Assembly (NCBI GenBank): GCA_001604565.1
Contig: LVBV01000031.1
Location: forward strand, 1-64,000
Direction: 5' to 3'
Source of the DNA: Puniceicoccales bacterium Verruco_01
GTDB taxonomy: Bacteria; Verrucomicrobiota; Verrucomicrobiia; Opitutales; Oceanipulchritudinaceae
DNA: 64,000 nucleotides
In this document: positions 44,528-52,427 of the stretch, piece by piece
Position numbering within the stretch: the first letter of the stretch is position 1
How the letters are laid out: the number at the start of each line of letters is the position of its first letter
Translations under genes and position numbers: made by a program
The notes under the pieces: generated by a model
Told to the model about the DNA's origin: nothing
The model's database searches: none
What the model saw: the letters and a program-made list of their open reading frames with translations, nothing else

Positions 44528-46006
44528 TTATGGAGTGACGATGTTCCAGCCGTCGAGGATCGTCCCGCAGAGGCGGCGGTATTCCACCACGGACTTCCGG
44601 TAGTCACACCCCGCCACGTATTCGCGCAGGCGCGCGTTCATGAGGTCGGTCTGCAGGCGCAAGATGACGAAGGTGGAGGACTTGCCCGCATCGTAGAGCT
44701 TCTGCTCGGCGTCGAGACTCTGCTCGGCGAGCTCGCGGCTTTCCCGGGCGGTGGCAAGGCGCTGCCAGTCGCACTCGATACGGCGCGCGCCATCGTCCAG
44801 TGACACGAAAATTTCCATCTCCAGCTGGCGCAGCGTCAGGCGGGCGATCTTCGCCTGCCGGCGAGCGACGGCCTTTTCGGCCCATCCGGCGCGGTTCGGA
44901 ACGGAGTAACGAAAGGTGAAGCCCGCCTCGAAATCTTTCTTCTCAACGTCGCGTGCGTTTGAATAGCTGCGGGAAAGGCTGTCGCCCGAGCCCTGCATGT
45001 ACAGGCCCGCAAAGGCCTGTAAATCCGGCAGGGCGTTGTTCGAGGCGCGCAGGGCGTCGATCTGGTCGCGCTCCAGCCCCAGCACCGCCTTGCGGTAATC
45101 CGGGCGCAGGGAGAGCGCCAGCGCATAGTCGGCCTTCGGGTCCACCGTCACCGCTTCGGGATCGGGCAGCGCCGCGAGGGTGAAATCCATCGTCTTGAGC
45201 GCCGCGGCGTCCCCCGCCATGAGAAGGCGCAGGGCGTTCCGTGCGTCGCCATAGCTGCGGCGGGCCTCGTAAAGGCTTTCCCGGCGCGCGGCCAGTTCCG
45301 CCTTGGCTTGGAAGAGGTCCGAGCCCGCCATCGAGCCGATCGCGGCTCGCTTTTCATTCTCCCCGCAGAGTTTCTCCGCCAGAAAACAGCTTTCCTCGGC
45401 CACGCGGGCGTATTCCGCAGCCAGCAGGGCGTCGAAGTAGGCAAACTGCACGTTTTCCACCAGTTGCGAGACCTCCTCGCGGAACACCTCGCGCGAGATC
45501 GCCGCTTTCTTGGAGGCCACGCGGATCGGGGCCATGTTGGGGCCGACACCGAAGCCCCTCAAAAGGTTCTGCCGGATGCCGAGATACACGCCCGTGAAGT
45601 GGGAATCCTGCCCCGCGGGGATGTCCTTGAGACCGTAATCGTACGCCTTCATGCTGGCGCTGGTGCCCGTCGGGGCGGCCAGTTCCACCCCCACGTTGGA
45701 ATAGCGGCCCTCGCCCTGCAGGTAGGTGCCGTCCTTTGCCGCCTGACGAAAACGCACGGTCTCCGCCGTGAGGGCCGGATCGTAGGCGCCCCAGGCCCCG
45801 CTCACCCGCGCATCCGCCTGCTCCACGGCAAGGGTGTCCACCCGCACGAGGTAGTTCGCCCCCAGCGCCATGATGACGCTGGAGCGCAGGTCCGTCTCGG
45901 GAGCCTCCGCAACCGGCGCCGCCTCCTCCGCGAGGGAAAACTGCGGCAGTGCCACAAACAGAAGCGCGCCCACGAGGCGACGATGGGGGAAGAAAGACAT
46001 CTTCAT
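44528..46006 (-). CDS. TolC-like outer membrane efflux protein
   Basis: A 492-residue outer-membrane factor. A signal peptide (LVGALLFVALPQFSLAEE) is followed by two repeats of the TolC alpha-helical coiled-coil and beta-barrel pattern: an EVSQLVENVQFAYFDALLAAEYARVAEE helix and a second one ending in LATARESRELAEQSLDAEQKLYDAGKSS. This is the channel through the outer membrane for the adjacent ABC pump. Start at 46006 (MKMSFF) or 46000 (MSFF); both precede the signal peptide. It is last in the operon and followed by a strong terminator. Confidence 0.9.
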   Translation of the reverse strand: MKMSFFPHRRLVGALLFVALPQFSLAEEAAPVAEAPETDLRSSVIMALGANYLVRVDTLAVEQADARVSGAWGAYDPALTAETVRFRQAAKDGTYLQGEGRYSNVGVELAAPTGTSASMKAYDYGLKDIPAGQDSHFTGVYLGIRQNLLRGFGVGPNMAPIRVASKKAAISREVFREEVSQLVENVQFAYFDALLAAEYARVAEESCFLAEKLCGENEKRAAIGSMAGSDLFQAKAELAARRESLYEARRSYGDARNALRLLMAGDAAALKTMDFTLAALPDPEAVTVDPKADYALALSLRPDYRKAVLGLERDQIDALRASNNALPDLQAFAGLYMQGSGDSLSRSYSNARDVEKKDFEAGFTFRYSVPNRAGWAEKAVARRQAKIARLTLRQLEMEIFVSLDDGARRIECDWQRLATARESRELAEQSLDAEQKLYDAGKSSTFVILRLQTDLMNARLREYVAGCDYRKSVVEYRRLCGTILDGWNIVTP

Positions 46007-46026
46007 GCAAATCACGGAAGCCCAGT

Positions 46027-46269
46027 CTAATGCAGGGAGGAAAGAAACGATTCGGGGAAGGAGGTGTCCGTTCCCGAGCACTGCTGGGAGCGCCGCGTCT
46101 GGCGGCAAGTCCCGCCCTGCGTGTCGCCCCACAGGCCCATGCACAGGCCGCACCAGAGAAGAAGCAGGGCCGTCGCCGCGACGATCACGGCCACGCCGCG
46201 CCCGTCGAGACTGCGTTCGGGTTTCTCAAAAACGGCGCCCTTGCGTTGAATGGAGCTCTCGGGGTTCAT
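46027..46269 (-). CDS. Small membrane protein in efflux operon
   Basis: An 80-residue protein with a single membrane helix (about 25-47, GVAVIVAATALLLLWCGLCMGLW) and a Cys-containing C-terminal tail. Its ATG overlaps the ATPase stop codon as ATGA, so translation is coupled; it is therefore probably a real gene. No family is recognisable. Position between ATPase and channel suggests an accessory or regulatory pump subunit (inference). Confidence 0.7.
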   Translation of the reverse strand: MNPESSIQRKGAVFEKPERSLDGRGVAVIVAATALLLLWCGLCMGLWGDTQGGTCRQTRRSQQCSGTDTSFPESFLSSLH

Positions 46270-46997
46270 TTTCCGGTCTCCCTCACGATGCGCCCGTCGA
46301 AGAGATGCACAACGCGGGAGGCAATCGAGTTGTATTCCTCGTTGTGCGTCACCATGCAGATCGTCGAACCGGAATCGTGCAGCTCGTGCATGAGGTGGAC
46401 GACGGCGTCGCCGTTCTTGGAGTCCAAGTTGCCGGTCGGCTCGTCCGCAAGGAGGAGCTTGGGGCGTCCCACGAGGGCCCTCGCCACGGCCACGCGCTGC
46501 TGCTGTCCGCCGGAAAGCTGGCTGGGCAGGTGGTCCTCTCGGTGGCTCATCTCCACTCTTTCGAGGGCTTCGCGCACGCGCTGGCGGCGTTCGGACTCGG
46601 GCACGCCGCGATAGACCAGAGGCAGCTCCACATTCTCGTAAACGCTCATCTCGCCGATGAGGTTAAAGTTCTGGAAGATGAAGCCGATCAGGTTGTTCCG
46701 GAGCTTCGAGCGGGTTTTCATGTCCAGATTTCCCACATCGTGGCCATCCAGCAGATAGGTGCCGCCGGTTTGACGTTCCAGAAGGCCGATGATGGAAAGG
46801 AGCGTGCTCTTGCCGCAACCCGAGGGCCCGAAGATGGAAAGGAACTCCCCCTGCTTCACGTCGAGGTGAATGCCGCTCAGCGCCCGCGTCTCCATGCGGT
46901 CGGTGAAAAACGATTTGGACACGTCGGTGAGGGTGATGATGCTTACCTCCGCTTTCTTCGCGAAGGGCCGCACCGTCTCTTCTACAACTGCGTTCAT
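46266..46997 (-). CDS. MacB-type ABC transporter ATPase
   Basis: A 243-residue ATPase. Walker A GPSGCGKSTLL, Q-loop FIFQNFNLIGEMSVYEN, signature [15 protein letters not shown], Walker [14 protein letters not shown] and switch histidine MVTHNEEY are all intact. The N-terminus carries about 20 extra residues before the core. It should drive the MacB-like permease encoded on the opposite strand. It starts 21 bp after the adaptor stop and its own stop overlaps the next gene. Confidence 0.93.
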   Translation of the reverse strand: MNAVVEETVRPFAKKAEVSIITLTDVSKSFFTDRMETRALSGIHLDVKQGEFLSIFGPSGCGKSTLLSIIGLLERQTGGTYLLDGHDVGNLDMKTRSKLRNNLIGFIFQNFNLIGEMSVYENVELPLVYRGVPESERRQRVREALERVEMSHREDHLPSQLSGGQQQRVAVARALVGRPKLLLADEPTGNLDSKNGDAVVHLMHELHDSGSTICMVTHNEEYNSIASRVVHLFDGRIVRETGK

Positions 46998-47017
46998 TGA
47001 ATGACCTTAGTTTTCAG

Positions 47018-48277
47018 TTATTTTTCGATTTCAAGCGCCTCGGCGTTGCCCCAGCGCGTCGTGTCGGAAAGGATGATTTCCTCGCCGGCCTTGAGTCCGC
47101 TCTTCACTTCGATCTGCGAGACCGAGGCGCGCCCGAACACAACCGTGATGCGTCGCGCCGTGCGGCCCGAGCCGTCCAGGCGGAAGACCTGCGCGGTAGT
47201 GTCCTGCAAAACGAGGGACGGGCGGTCCACATGGAGAACGTCGTTCAACTTCTCCAGTTCGATCGTCCCCTGCACGGTCTGTTCCGCGCGGCAGCCCGCC
47301 GGAAGTGGCGAATCAAAGTGAACATCCACCTTGACGATGCCGTTCTCCACATTGGGATCCACGCGGGAGACGATGCCCGTCACCTCGCCGGAAGTGCGGG
47401 TGTCGATCACCACGCTCTGCCCAGGAGCCACGTCGCGCGCCTGCGATTCCTGCACTTCAAGAACGGCCTTGAGGGCGCTCATGTCCGCCACCTGGGCGAT
47501 CACCGCGCCCTGCACCACCTCCATGCCGGGTTCCAGATCCAGCTTCTGAAGGATGCCCGAGAAACCCGCTCGCACCGAAAGGGCGTCGGCCTGACTCTGG
47601 AGAAGTTCCAGCGAGGCCTTCGCGCTATCCACCTTGGTTTTCTGGCTGGCAAGCTGGTGCTCGATGGAACTCGTCTGGAAGTCGAGGCGTTCCTCCTCCA
47701 TTTTCAGGCGGACGAGGCTGTGTTCGGCGTGAAGCCGGGCCCGTTCGCAATTGAGGGGCGAGACGAGCTTGTCGGCAAAGAGATCGGCCTGAATCCGCGC
47801 ATCGAGCTGGGAGAGTTCCGTCTCCTCGCGCAGGCTTTCCACACTGCTCTTGAGGGCCAGAAGGTCACCCTGAAGGCGCACTCGCGCCCCGTCGAGGTCG
47901 GCCTGCGCCGCTTCGAGGACGAGCTTCGCCTCGCCGAGGCGCTGCTCCAGTTCCGGGTTGGAAAGTTTGAGGATGAGCGTCCCGGGCTCCACCGCCGCTC
48001 CAGAGAGAATGAAGCGCTGCTCCACCCTGCCCGCCGCGCGGGCACTGATCCAGCGGACGTTCTCGGGAACGAGCTTGCCCGTTCCCCTCAGGCTGCGGAC
48101 CATGTCGCCCTTCTGCACCTGTCCCACCCAGATATCGTCCGCGTCCACCTTGCGGAGCGGACGCCCCATCGTGAGGACAAAGAGCATGAAGCCCACCGCC
48201 ACGGCAATGCCGGCGGCAAGGGCGACACGCTTTTTGAGCCTGCGTTTCTTTTCGATGTCCGGTCGGGCGATATCCAT
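47018..48277 (-). CDS. HlyD/MacA-like periplasmic adaptor
   Basis: A 419-residue membrane fusion protein. An N-terminal basic stretch and anchor helix (about 16-36, VALAAGIAVAVGFMLFVL) is followed by a lipoyl-like half, a long coiled-coil hairpin (about 105-235, VLEAAQADLDGARVRLQ) and the beta-barrel region (SALKAVLEVQESQARDVAPGQSVVI). It bridges inner-membrane pump and TolC-like channel. The start at 48277 is used; it lies just downstream of the sigma-54-like promoter, giving a short leader. Confidence 0.9.
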   Translation of the reverse strand: MDIARPDIEKKRRLKKRVALAAGIAVAVGFMLFVLTMGRPLRKVDADDIWVGQVQKGDMVRSLRGTGKLVPENVRWISARAAGRVEQRFILSGAAVEPGTLILKLSNPELEQRLGEAKLVLEAAQADLDGARVRLQGDLLALKSSVESLREETELSQLDARIQADLFADKLVSPLNCERARLHAEHSLVRLKMEEERLDFQTSSIEHQLASQKTKVDSAKASLELLQSQADALSVRAGFSGILQKLDLEPGMEVVQGAVIAQVADMSALKAVLEVQESQARDVAPGQSVVIDTRTSGEVTGIVSRVDPNVENGIVKVDVHFDSPLPAGCRAEQTVQGTIELEKLNDVLHVDRPSLVLQDTTAQVFRLDGSGRTARRITVVFGRASVSQIEVKSGLKAGEEIILSDTTRWGNAEALEIEK

Positions 48278-48302
48278 GACGGGGTTCTTTTTCCCCCACA
48301 GG

Positions 48303-48319
48303 AACCACTCTGCGTGCCA
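48303..48319 (-). promoter_or_regulatory. Sigma-54-like promoter of the adaptor operon
   Basis: On the minus strand TGGCACGCAGAGTGGTT: a perfect -24 TGGCACG and TG at the -12 position, with G instead of the expected C after it. The expected transcript start is about 17 bp before the adaptor ATG. The paired enhancer palindromes lie 78-110 bp upstream. Confidence 0.55.
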
Positions 48320-48395
48320 CAAAACTTAAACAATTGAATTACAACGTATTATAAAAACATCTTTTCCGGGCATCCAACGCGGGGCCCTCCATCTG

Positions 48396-48408
48396 TTTCA
48401 CTCTGAGA
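48396..48408. promoter_or_regulatory. Enhancer palindrome proximal to adaptor operon
   Basis: On the minus strand TCTCAGAGTGAAA, matching the TCTCA-N3-TGAGA motif in 11 of 13 positions. It overlaps the last codons and stop of the kinase gene (Ser-Glu-stop). Confidence 0.6.
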
Positions 48409-49759
48409 CAGCGGGAATCTCATTCTGATACAGGGGCAGGACCACCGTCGCGCGGCAACCGCCCTCCGGACGATTCGCAAGCGAGAGATTGCCGCCGTTG
48501 GCTTCGGCGATCTCCCGCGAAAGGACGAGGCCGATGCCGCTGCCCTCTCGCTTGGTGGAGTAGAACGGAACGAAGAGGTTTTCAGTCCCGGAGAGGCCGG
48601 GGCCGTTGTCGTCGATCCAAAGGATCGCCTCGGTGGCGCCGCGCTTCCAGCCGATGGAGACCTTCCCGGCTCCGCCCTCCCCGGCGGCCTCCAGCGCGTT
48701 CTTGAGGACGTTGATGAGGAGGTTTTCCACCTGCGCGGGATCCACGTTCAGCACACAGTCCGGCCCACCGGCCACTTCCAGACGAGGGTCGTTTTCAAGC
48801 TGCGCCACCCGCTGGGCAAGATCCGCCACCGGCACGGCCTCGCGCCGGGGTTCCGGGAGCTTGGCCAGGCGCGAGTAATCCTGCATGAAGTGGTTCAGGT
48901 GCACCGCGCGGCTCTCGATGACCGAGAGCGCCTCGGCAAAGTCGGTTTTGTCCTCGCCCTCCATTCCCAGCTTTTCCAGCCGCGCGCTCAGGCTTTCCGC
49001 GAGCGAGATGACCGGGGTGAGCGAGTTGTTGAGTTCGTGCCCCATCACGCGGATGAGGCGCTTCCATGCCGTGCGCTCCTCCTCTCGCAGGGGGTTCTTG
49101 AGGTCCGAGAGAAGGATCATCACCCGGGGCTGGCCTCCCTGGCGAAATTCCGTGCGATGCACGAGGAAGCGGCTGCTCCTACCGGGAAAGTCCATCCAAT
49201 GCGCCGACTCGGTCTCCACCTTCAGCGCGCCCGCCAAGCCCAGCTCCTGTGGCGAGGTCCCGACAAGTAGAGAGATGGGACGGTCCTGCAAACGCCCGAA
49301 GGCGGGATTCGCCATCGAAAGACGCCCCGAGCCGTCGAACACCGCCACCGCGAGGTCAAGCTTGTCGATCAGGTTCTGCAAAAGGAAGGTATCCTCCATC
49401 CGCGCGAGGCGGTTCCCGCGCAGGGCATCGACGAGGAGATTCACCTCCTCCTCCAGCATCGCAACGGGGTCGCCGCTCTTTCCGTTCGTGATGATGCGTT
49501 GGCTGTAATCGCCCCCGCGCAGCGACTGCACGAGATTCGCGAGCGACATGAAGGGATCGCGCACGGCCATGCGGATGAGAAGAGCCAGCAGAATGGAATA
49601 AAGAATCAGGACAAAGTAAACGACTCCCGCGATCTCCGGCGGCATGCATCCGAGAAAATGTTCCCCGATGCTGAGGGCGATCCACGGCAGCGCAAAGAAG
49701 AGCCCCAGAAGGATGACCCGGTTGCAGAAACCCATTCGCCAGAGACGCGGCGCGCTCAT
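48398..49759 (-). CDS. NtrB/NtrY-like membrane histidine kinase
   Basis: A 453-residue sensor kinase. Two membrane helices (about 14-34 and 42-64) with almost no periplasmic loop, then a HAMP-like linker, a PAS domain (about 120-220, LDLAVAVFDGSGRLSMANPAFG), HisKA with His241 in RVMGHELNNSLTPV, and HATPase with N-box LINVLKNALEAAGE, DNGPGL and GSGIGLVLSREIA. All catalytic residues are present. The small extracytoplasmic part implies sensing in the membrane. Its ATG overlaps the activator stop (ATGA). Its 3' end contains the enhancer sites of the efflux operon. Confidence 0.93.
   Translation of the reverse strand: MSAPRLWRMGFCNRVILLGLFFALPWIALSIGEHFLGCMPPEIAGVVYFVLILYSILLALLIRMAVRDPFMSLANLVQSLRGGDYSQRIITNGKSGDPVAMLEEEVNLLVDALRGNRLARMEDTFLLQNLIDKLDLAVAVFDGSGRLSMANPAFGRLQDRPISLLVGTSPQELGLAGALKVETESAHWMDFPGRSSRFLVHRTEFRQGGQPRVMILLSDLKNPLREEERTAWKRLIRVMGHELNNSLTPVISLAESLSARLEKLGMEGEDKTDFAEALSVIESRAVHLNHFMQDYSRLAKLPEPRREAVPVADLAQRVAQLENDPRLEVAGGPDCVLNVDPAQVENLLINVLKNALEAAGEGGAGKVSIGWKRGATEAILWIDDNGPGLSGTENLFVPFYSTKREGSGIGLVLSREIAEANGGNLSLANRPEGGCRATVVLPLYQNEIPAVSE
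48418..48430. promoter_or_regulatory. Enhancer palindrome distal to adaptor operon
   Basis: On the minus strand TATCAGAATGAGA, the second TCTCA-N3-TGAGA-like site, 22 bp from the first. It encodes Tyr-Gln-Asn-Glu near the end of the kinase. Confidence 0.6.
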
Positions 49760-51159
49760 TTTCCCTGCTCCTTCAGGCGGCGGTAGAAGGTGGCGCGGCT
49801 CATGCCGAGGTCCGCCGCCGCCTTGCTGACGTTGCCCTCGTTGCGGTCGAGCGCCTTGCGGATCAGCACCTGCTCCACCTCCTCGATGCTCATGGATTCG
49901 AGGCTCGCTGGGGCGGAATCGTCGGGCTCGATCGACAGGTCGTGCCGGACGATGGTCTCGCCCCGGCACATGAGGACGGCCCGCTCCATCGCGTGGGAAA
50001 GCTCGCGGATGTTGCCCGGCCAGGTGTGCGCGAGGATCGCTTCCTCGGCGGAAGCGTCGAGTCCCTTGATCTTCCGTCCGTACTTGCGCGCCTGAGCCGC
50101 CACAAAACGCTCGGCCAGCTCCACGATGTCCTCGCGCCGGTCGCGCAGCGGCGGCAGTTCCATCGTCACCGTGTTCAGGCGGAAGAAGAGATCCTCGCGG
50201 AAATTCCCGGCCTGCACCGCGGCGCGCAGGTTGGAATTCGTGGCCGAGATAATGCGCACATCCGCCTTCAGCGTGCGGGAGCTGCCCACCCTTTCGTATT
50301 CGCCGGTCTCCAGAAGCCGCAGCAGGCGGTTCTGCTGGGAAAGGGTGATGTTGCCGATCTCGTCGAGGAAGAGGGTGCCGCCTTTCGCCAGCTCGAAGCG
50401 GCCCACGCGGTCCGCCTTCGCGTCCGTGAAGGCGCCCTTCACGTGACCGAACATCTCGCTTTCAAACAGCCCCTCCGGGAGCCCCCCCACGTTCACACTG
50501 ATGAAGGGCCCCTCCTGCAGGGCGGAGCGTTCGTGCACGATGCGGGCGAGCAGGCTCTTGCCCGTGCCGTTCTCGCCAAGGAGCAGGATGTTCGCCTTGG
50601 AAGGCGCCACCTGGTCCACCACCTCCATGATCTTGCGCATGGGGGCGGATTTGCAGACAAAGTCCGGCGAGGCGCCCTCTCCCCGCAGCAGGCGGTTCTC
50701 CTCCTCCAACAGGCGGCTCTTGCGCAGCGCCCGGCAGGCGGAGGCGGCGGTCTTTAACTGCTGGACGACCCGCACGTTGTCCCAGGGCTTCTGCACGAAG
50801 TCGCACGCGCCGCACTTGATCGCGCTGATCGCAAGGTCAATCGTCCCCCACGCCGTCATGACGATGACGGGCAGGTCTGGATCCACTTTGCGGATTTCCG
50901 TGACAAGATCCAGCCCCTCGCGCCCCGCGGTGGTGTTGCGCGCATAGTTCATGTCCACAAGGGCCGCGTCGAATTCGTCTTTCTCGATGGCAGCGAGGGC
51001 TTCCTTGGGCGAACGCGCCTGCGTCACGCCCCAGCCCTCGTTGCGGAAAAGGAAGCGACCGGAAACAAGGATGTCCGGATCGTCGTCGGCAATCAGAACC
51101 TTCAGGGGGTGGTCGGCGCCTGTGGCGGGCGCGCTGGGAGGAGTCTGGCCCTTGGACAT
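49756..51159 (-). CDS. NtrC-family activator with GAFTDA loop
   Basis: A 467-residue sigma-54-dependent regulator. Receiver about 18-135 with acceptor Asp69 (LVDMNYARNTTAGREG, a loop longer than usual), Thr102 and Lys124. The AAA+ domain has Walker A GENGTGKS (195-202), Walker B GGTLFLDEIGN and the contact loop GAFTDA (242-247) with Asp replacing Gly. The HTH at the end is NVSKAAADLGMSRATFYRRL. It is cotranscribed with the membrane kinase. Both efflux units nearby have matched enhancer pairs, so they are the likely targets. Confidence 0.94.
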   Translation of the reverse strand: MSKGQTPPSAPATGADHPLKVLIADDDPDILVSGRFLFRNEGWGVTQARSPKEALAAIEKDEFDAALVDMNYARNTTAGREGLDLVTEIRKVDPDLPVIVMTAWGTIDLAISAIKCGACDFVQKPWDNVRVVQQLKTAASACRALRKSRLLEEENRLLRGEGASPDFVCKSAPMRKIMEVVDQVAPSKANILLLGENGTGKSLLARIVHERSALQEGPFISVNVGGLPEGLFESEMFGHVKGAFTDAKADRVGRFELAKGGTLFLDEIGNITLSQQNRLLRLLETGEYERVGSSRTLKADVRIISATNSNLRAAVQAGNFREDLFFRLNTVTMELPPLRDRREDIVELAERFVAAQARKYGRKIKGLDASAEEAILAHTWPGNIRELSHAMERAVLMCRGETIVRHDLSIEPDDSAPASLESMSIEEVEQVLIRKALDRNEGNVSKAAADLGMSRATFYRRLKEQGK

Positions 51160-51262
51160 GCCTCACAGATTCCGCAGAGGCGCCGGGTTCGTCAAGAACG
51201 TTGCCGCAAAAACGCCGCGCAAAAGGGCCGGCGGACGATCCGCGCCGCGAACGGAAAAACGG

Positions 51263-51598
51263 CTACTCCGCCGGCTGGTCCGGCGCGGCCTCGTCGTCGC
51301 CCAAGGCCGCCGACCAGTCCGCTTCCATCCCCGAGAGGAGCGTGGCGAGCTTCTCCACCGCCTCGTCGGAGGGATAGTTCGGGTCGCTCGCGAGATTCCG
51401 GCCCATCTGCACCACATCGGAGCGCACCTCGGGCATGTCGCGCACCTGATCAAGCAGGTTCTGCCGGGAGATGAGGTCCAGCTCCGAATCGTCGTGCACA
51501 CCGGCACCGGCCTTGTCTGAAGTGGACGGCTTGCCGAAGCGGCGAGTGATCTTGCCGATGCCTTCCGAAGACTGACCACTGAGTGGATCGATGTTCAC
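51263..51598 (-). CDS. FlgM-like anti-sigma factor candidate
   Basis: A 111-residue acidic protein. The N-terminus reads VNIDPLSGQSSEGIGKITRRFG and the C-terminal half LISRQNLLDQVRDMPEVRSDVVQMGRNLASDPNYPSDEAVEKLATLL resembles the FlgM pattern in which a VR-x-V segment precedes a helix that binds sigma-28. No flagellar genes are in the window to support this. A GTG start at 51598 is preferred over one at 51640. It is transcribed downstream of the lipoprotein gene on the same strand, separated by a hairpin. Confidence 0.6.
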   Translation of the reverse strand: MNIDPLSGQSSEGIGKITRRFGKPSTSDKAGAGVHDDSELDLISRQNLLDQVRDMPEVRSDVVQMGRNLASDPNYPSDEAVEKLATLLSGMEADWSAALGDDEAAPDQPAE

Positions 51599-51620
51599 GG
51601 GTGAATGGGTACAGCCCAAT

Positions 51621-51645
51621 AAGTCGTGCCGGACGGGCACGACTT
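51621..51645. terminator. Perfect hairpin between lipoprotein and FlgM-like genes
   Basis: A perfect 10-bp stem aagtcgtgcc/ggcacgactt with a 5-nt loop. There is no thymidine run on the minus strand, though tattttt follows on the plus strand. It may end the lipoprotein transcript or regulate the next gene. Confidence 0.55.
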
Positions 51646-51672
51646 TAGAACTATTTTTCGCGTCACTTCAAT

Positions 51673-52344
51673 TTATTTGCGCGGGGGCAGCGTCCCGAAG
51701 ACGGCGTCCGCGGCAAAGCCTGCGAAGGCGCGCGGGCTCATGAGGATCCCACCCGTGGAATCCACGGGATAGCGGTTGAAGGTACTGCGGTTGGAAAAAT
51801 CGAGCGCGGCGCGGGCCACGGCGGGATCGGCACTGTCGAAGATCGAGTCGATGGCCCAGATCATCGTTTGTCCGTCCATCTCCACGAGGCGCGCGCGAAT
51901 GCCGATCGAAATGGGCCGGTAGGGCCGGTTCACCGTGAGATCGAGAAAGAGCACCGCGTCGGCGGCGTACTGCGCCCTGAGCTCGGGCAGCAGATTGTCC
52001 GGCAGGACGGCCACCGAGGAGAACTGGTAGGCGTGAAAGAGCTTGTACATCTGCGCGCGGGAGACCGGCACGATCTCGAAGGCGCCCGTCCGCTGGAGCG
52101 AGAGCTGGAAGATCACGTCCAGATCCGCCACGAAGTCCGAATCCGCATCGCGGTCCCAAAAGATGGGCAGGACCACCACGCGGCGCACTTCCGCGGGAAT
52201 CTTTTGCAGCCCTGCGACGTTCCGTGGCTTGTATTCCGAGTGGAACGCCTCGCGCGGGACGCTGTTTTTGCGCTGCGTCACGCACCCGGCCAGAATCAGG
52301 GCCAGAAAGAAAAGAAAGAGTCCTTTTGCGATGCGCGCGTGCAT
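51673..52344 (-). CDS. Outer-membrane lipoprotein (GNA1162-like)
   Basis: A 223-residue lipoprotein. The signal ends in a lipobox (LFFLALILAGC) with the acylated Cys at about position 20. The body has the pattern PAEVRRVVVLPIFWDRDADSDF ... QRTGAFEIVPVSRAQMYKLF ... YAADAVLFLDLTVNRPYRPISIGIRARLVEMDG, as in GNA1162/DUF799 and curli-like CsgG-fold lipoproteins. It probably has an envelope assembly or secretion role. Start MHARIAKG gives a proper signal peptide; an upstream ATG adds a basic segment. Confidence 0.8.
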   Translation of the reverse strand: MHARIAKGLFLFFLALILAGCVTQRKNSVPREAFHSEYKPRNVAGLQKIPAEVRRVVVLPIFWDRDADSDFVADLDVIFQLSLQRTGAFEIVPVSRAQMYKLFHAYQFSSVAVLPDNLLPELRAQYAADAVLFLDLTVNRPYRPISIGIRARLVEMDGQTMIWAIDSIFDSADPAVARAALDFSNRSTFNRYPVDSTGGILMSPRAFAGFAADAVFGTLPPRK

Positions 52345-52427
52345 TTTGTCCTCGGTTGTATCGACAGGGCGGCGCCTCTTCTTAAAAGGTATTGCGCGCA
52401 CCTGCCTTTTCCGCCCTTCTGGCGGGC

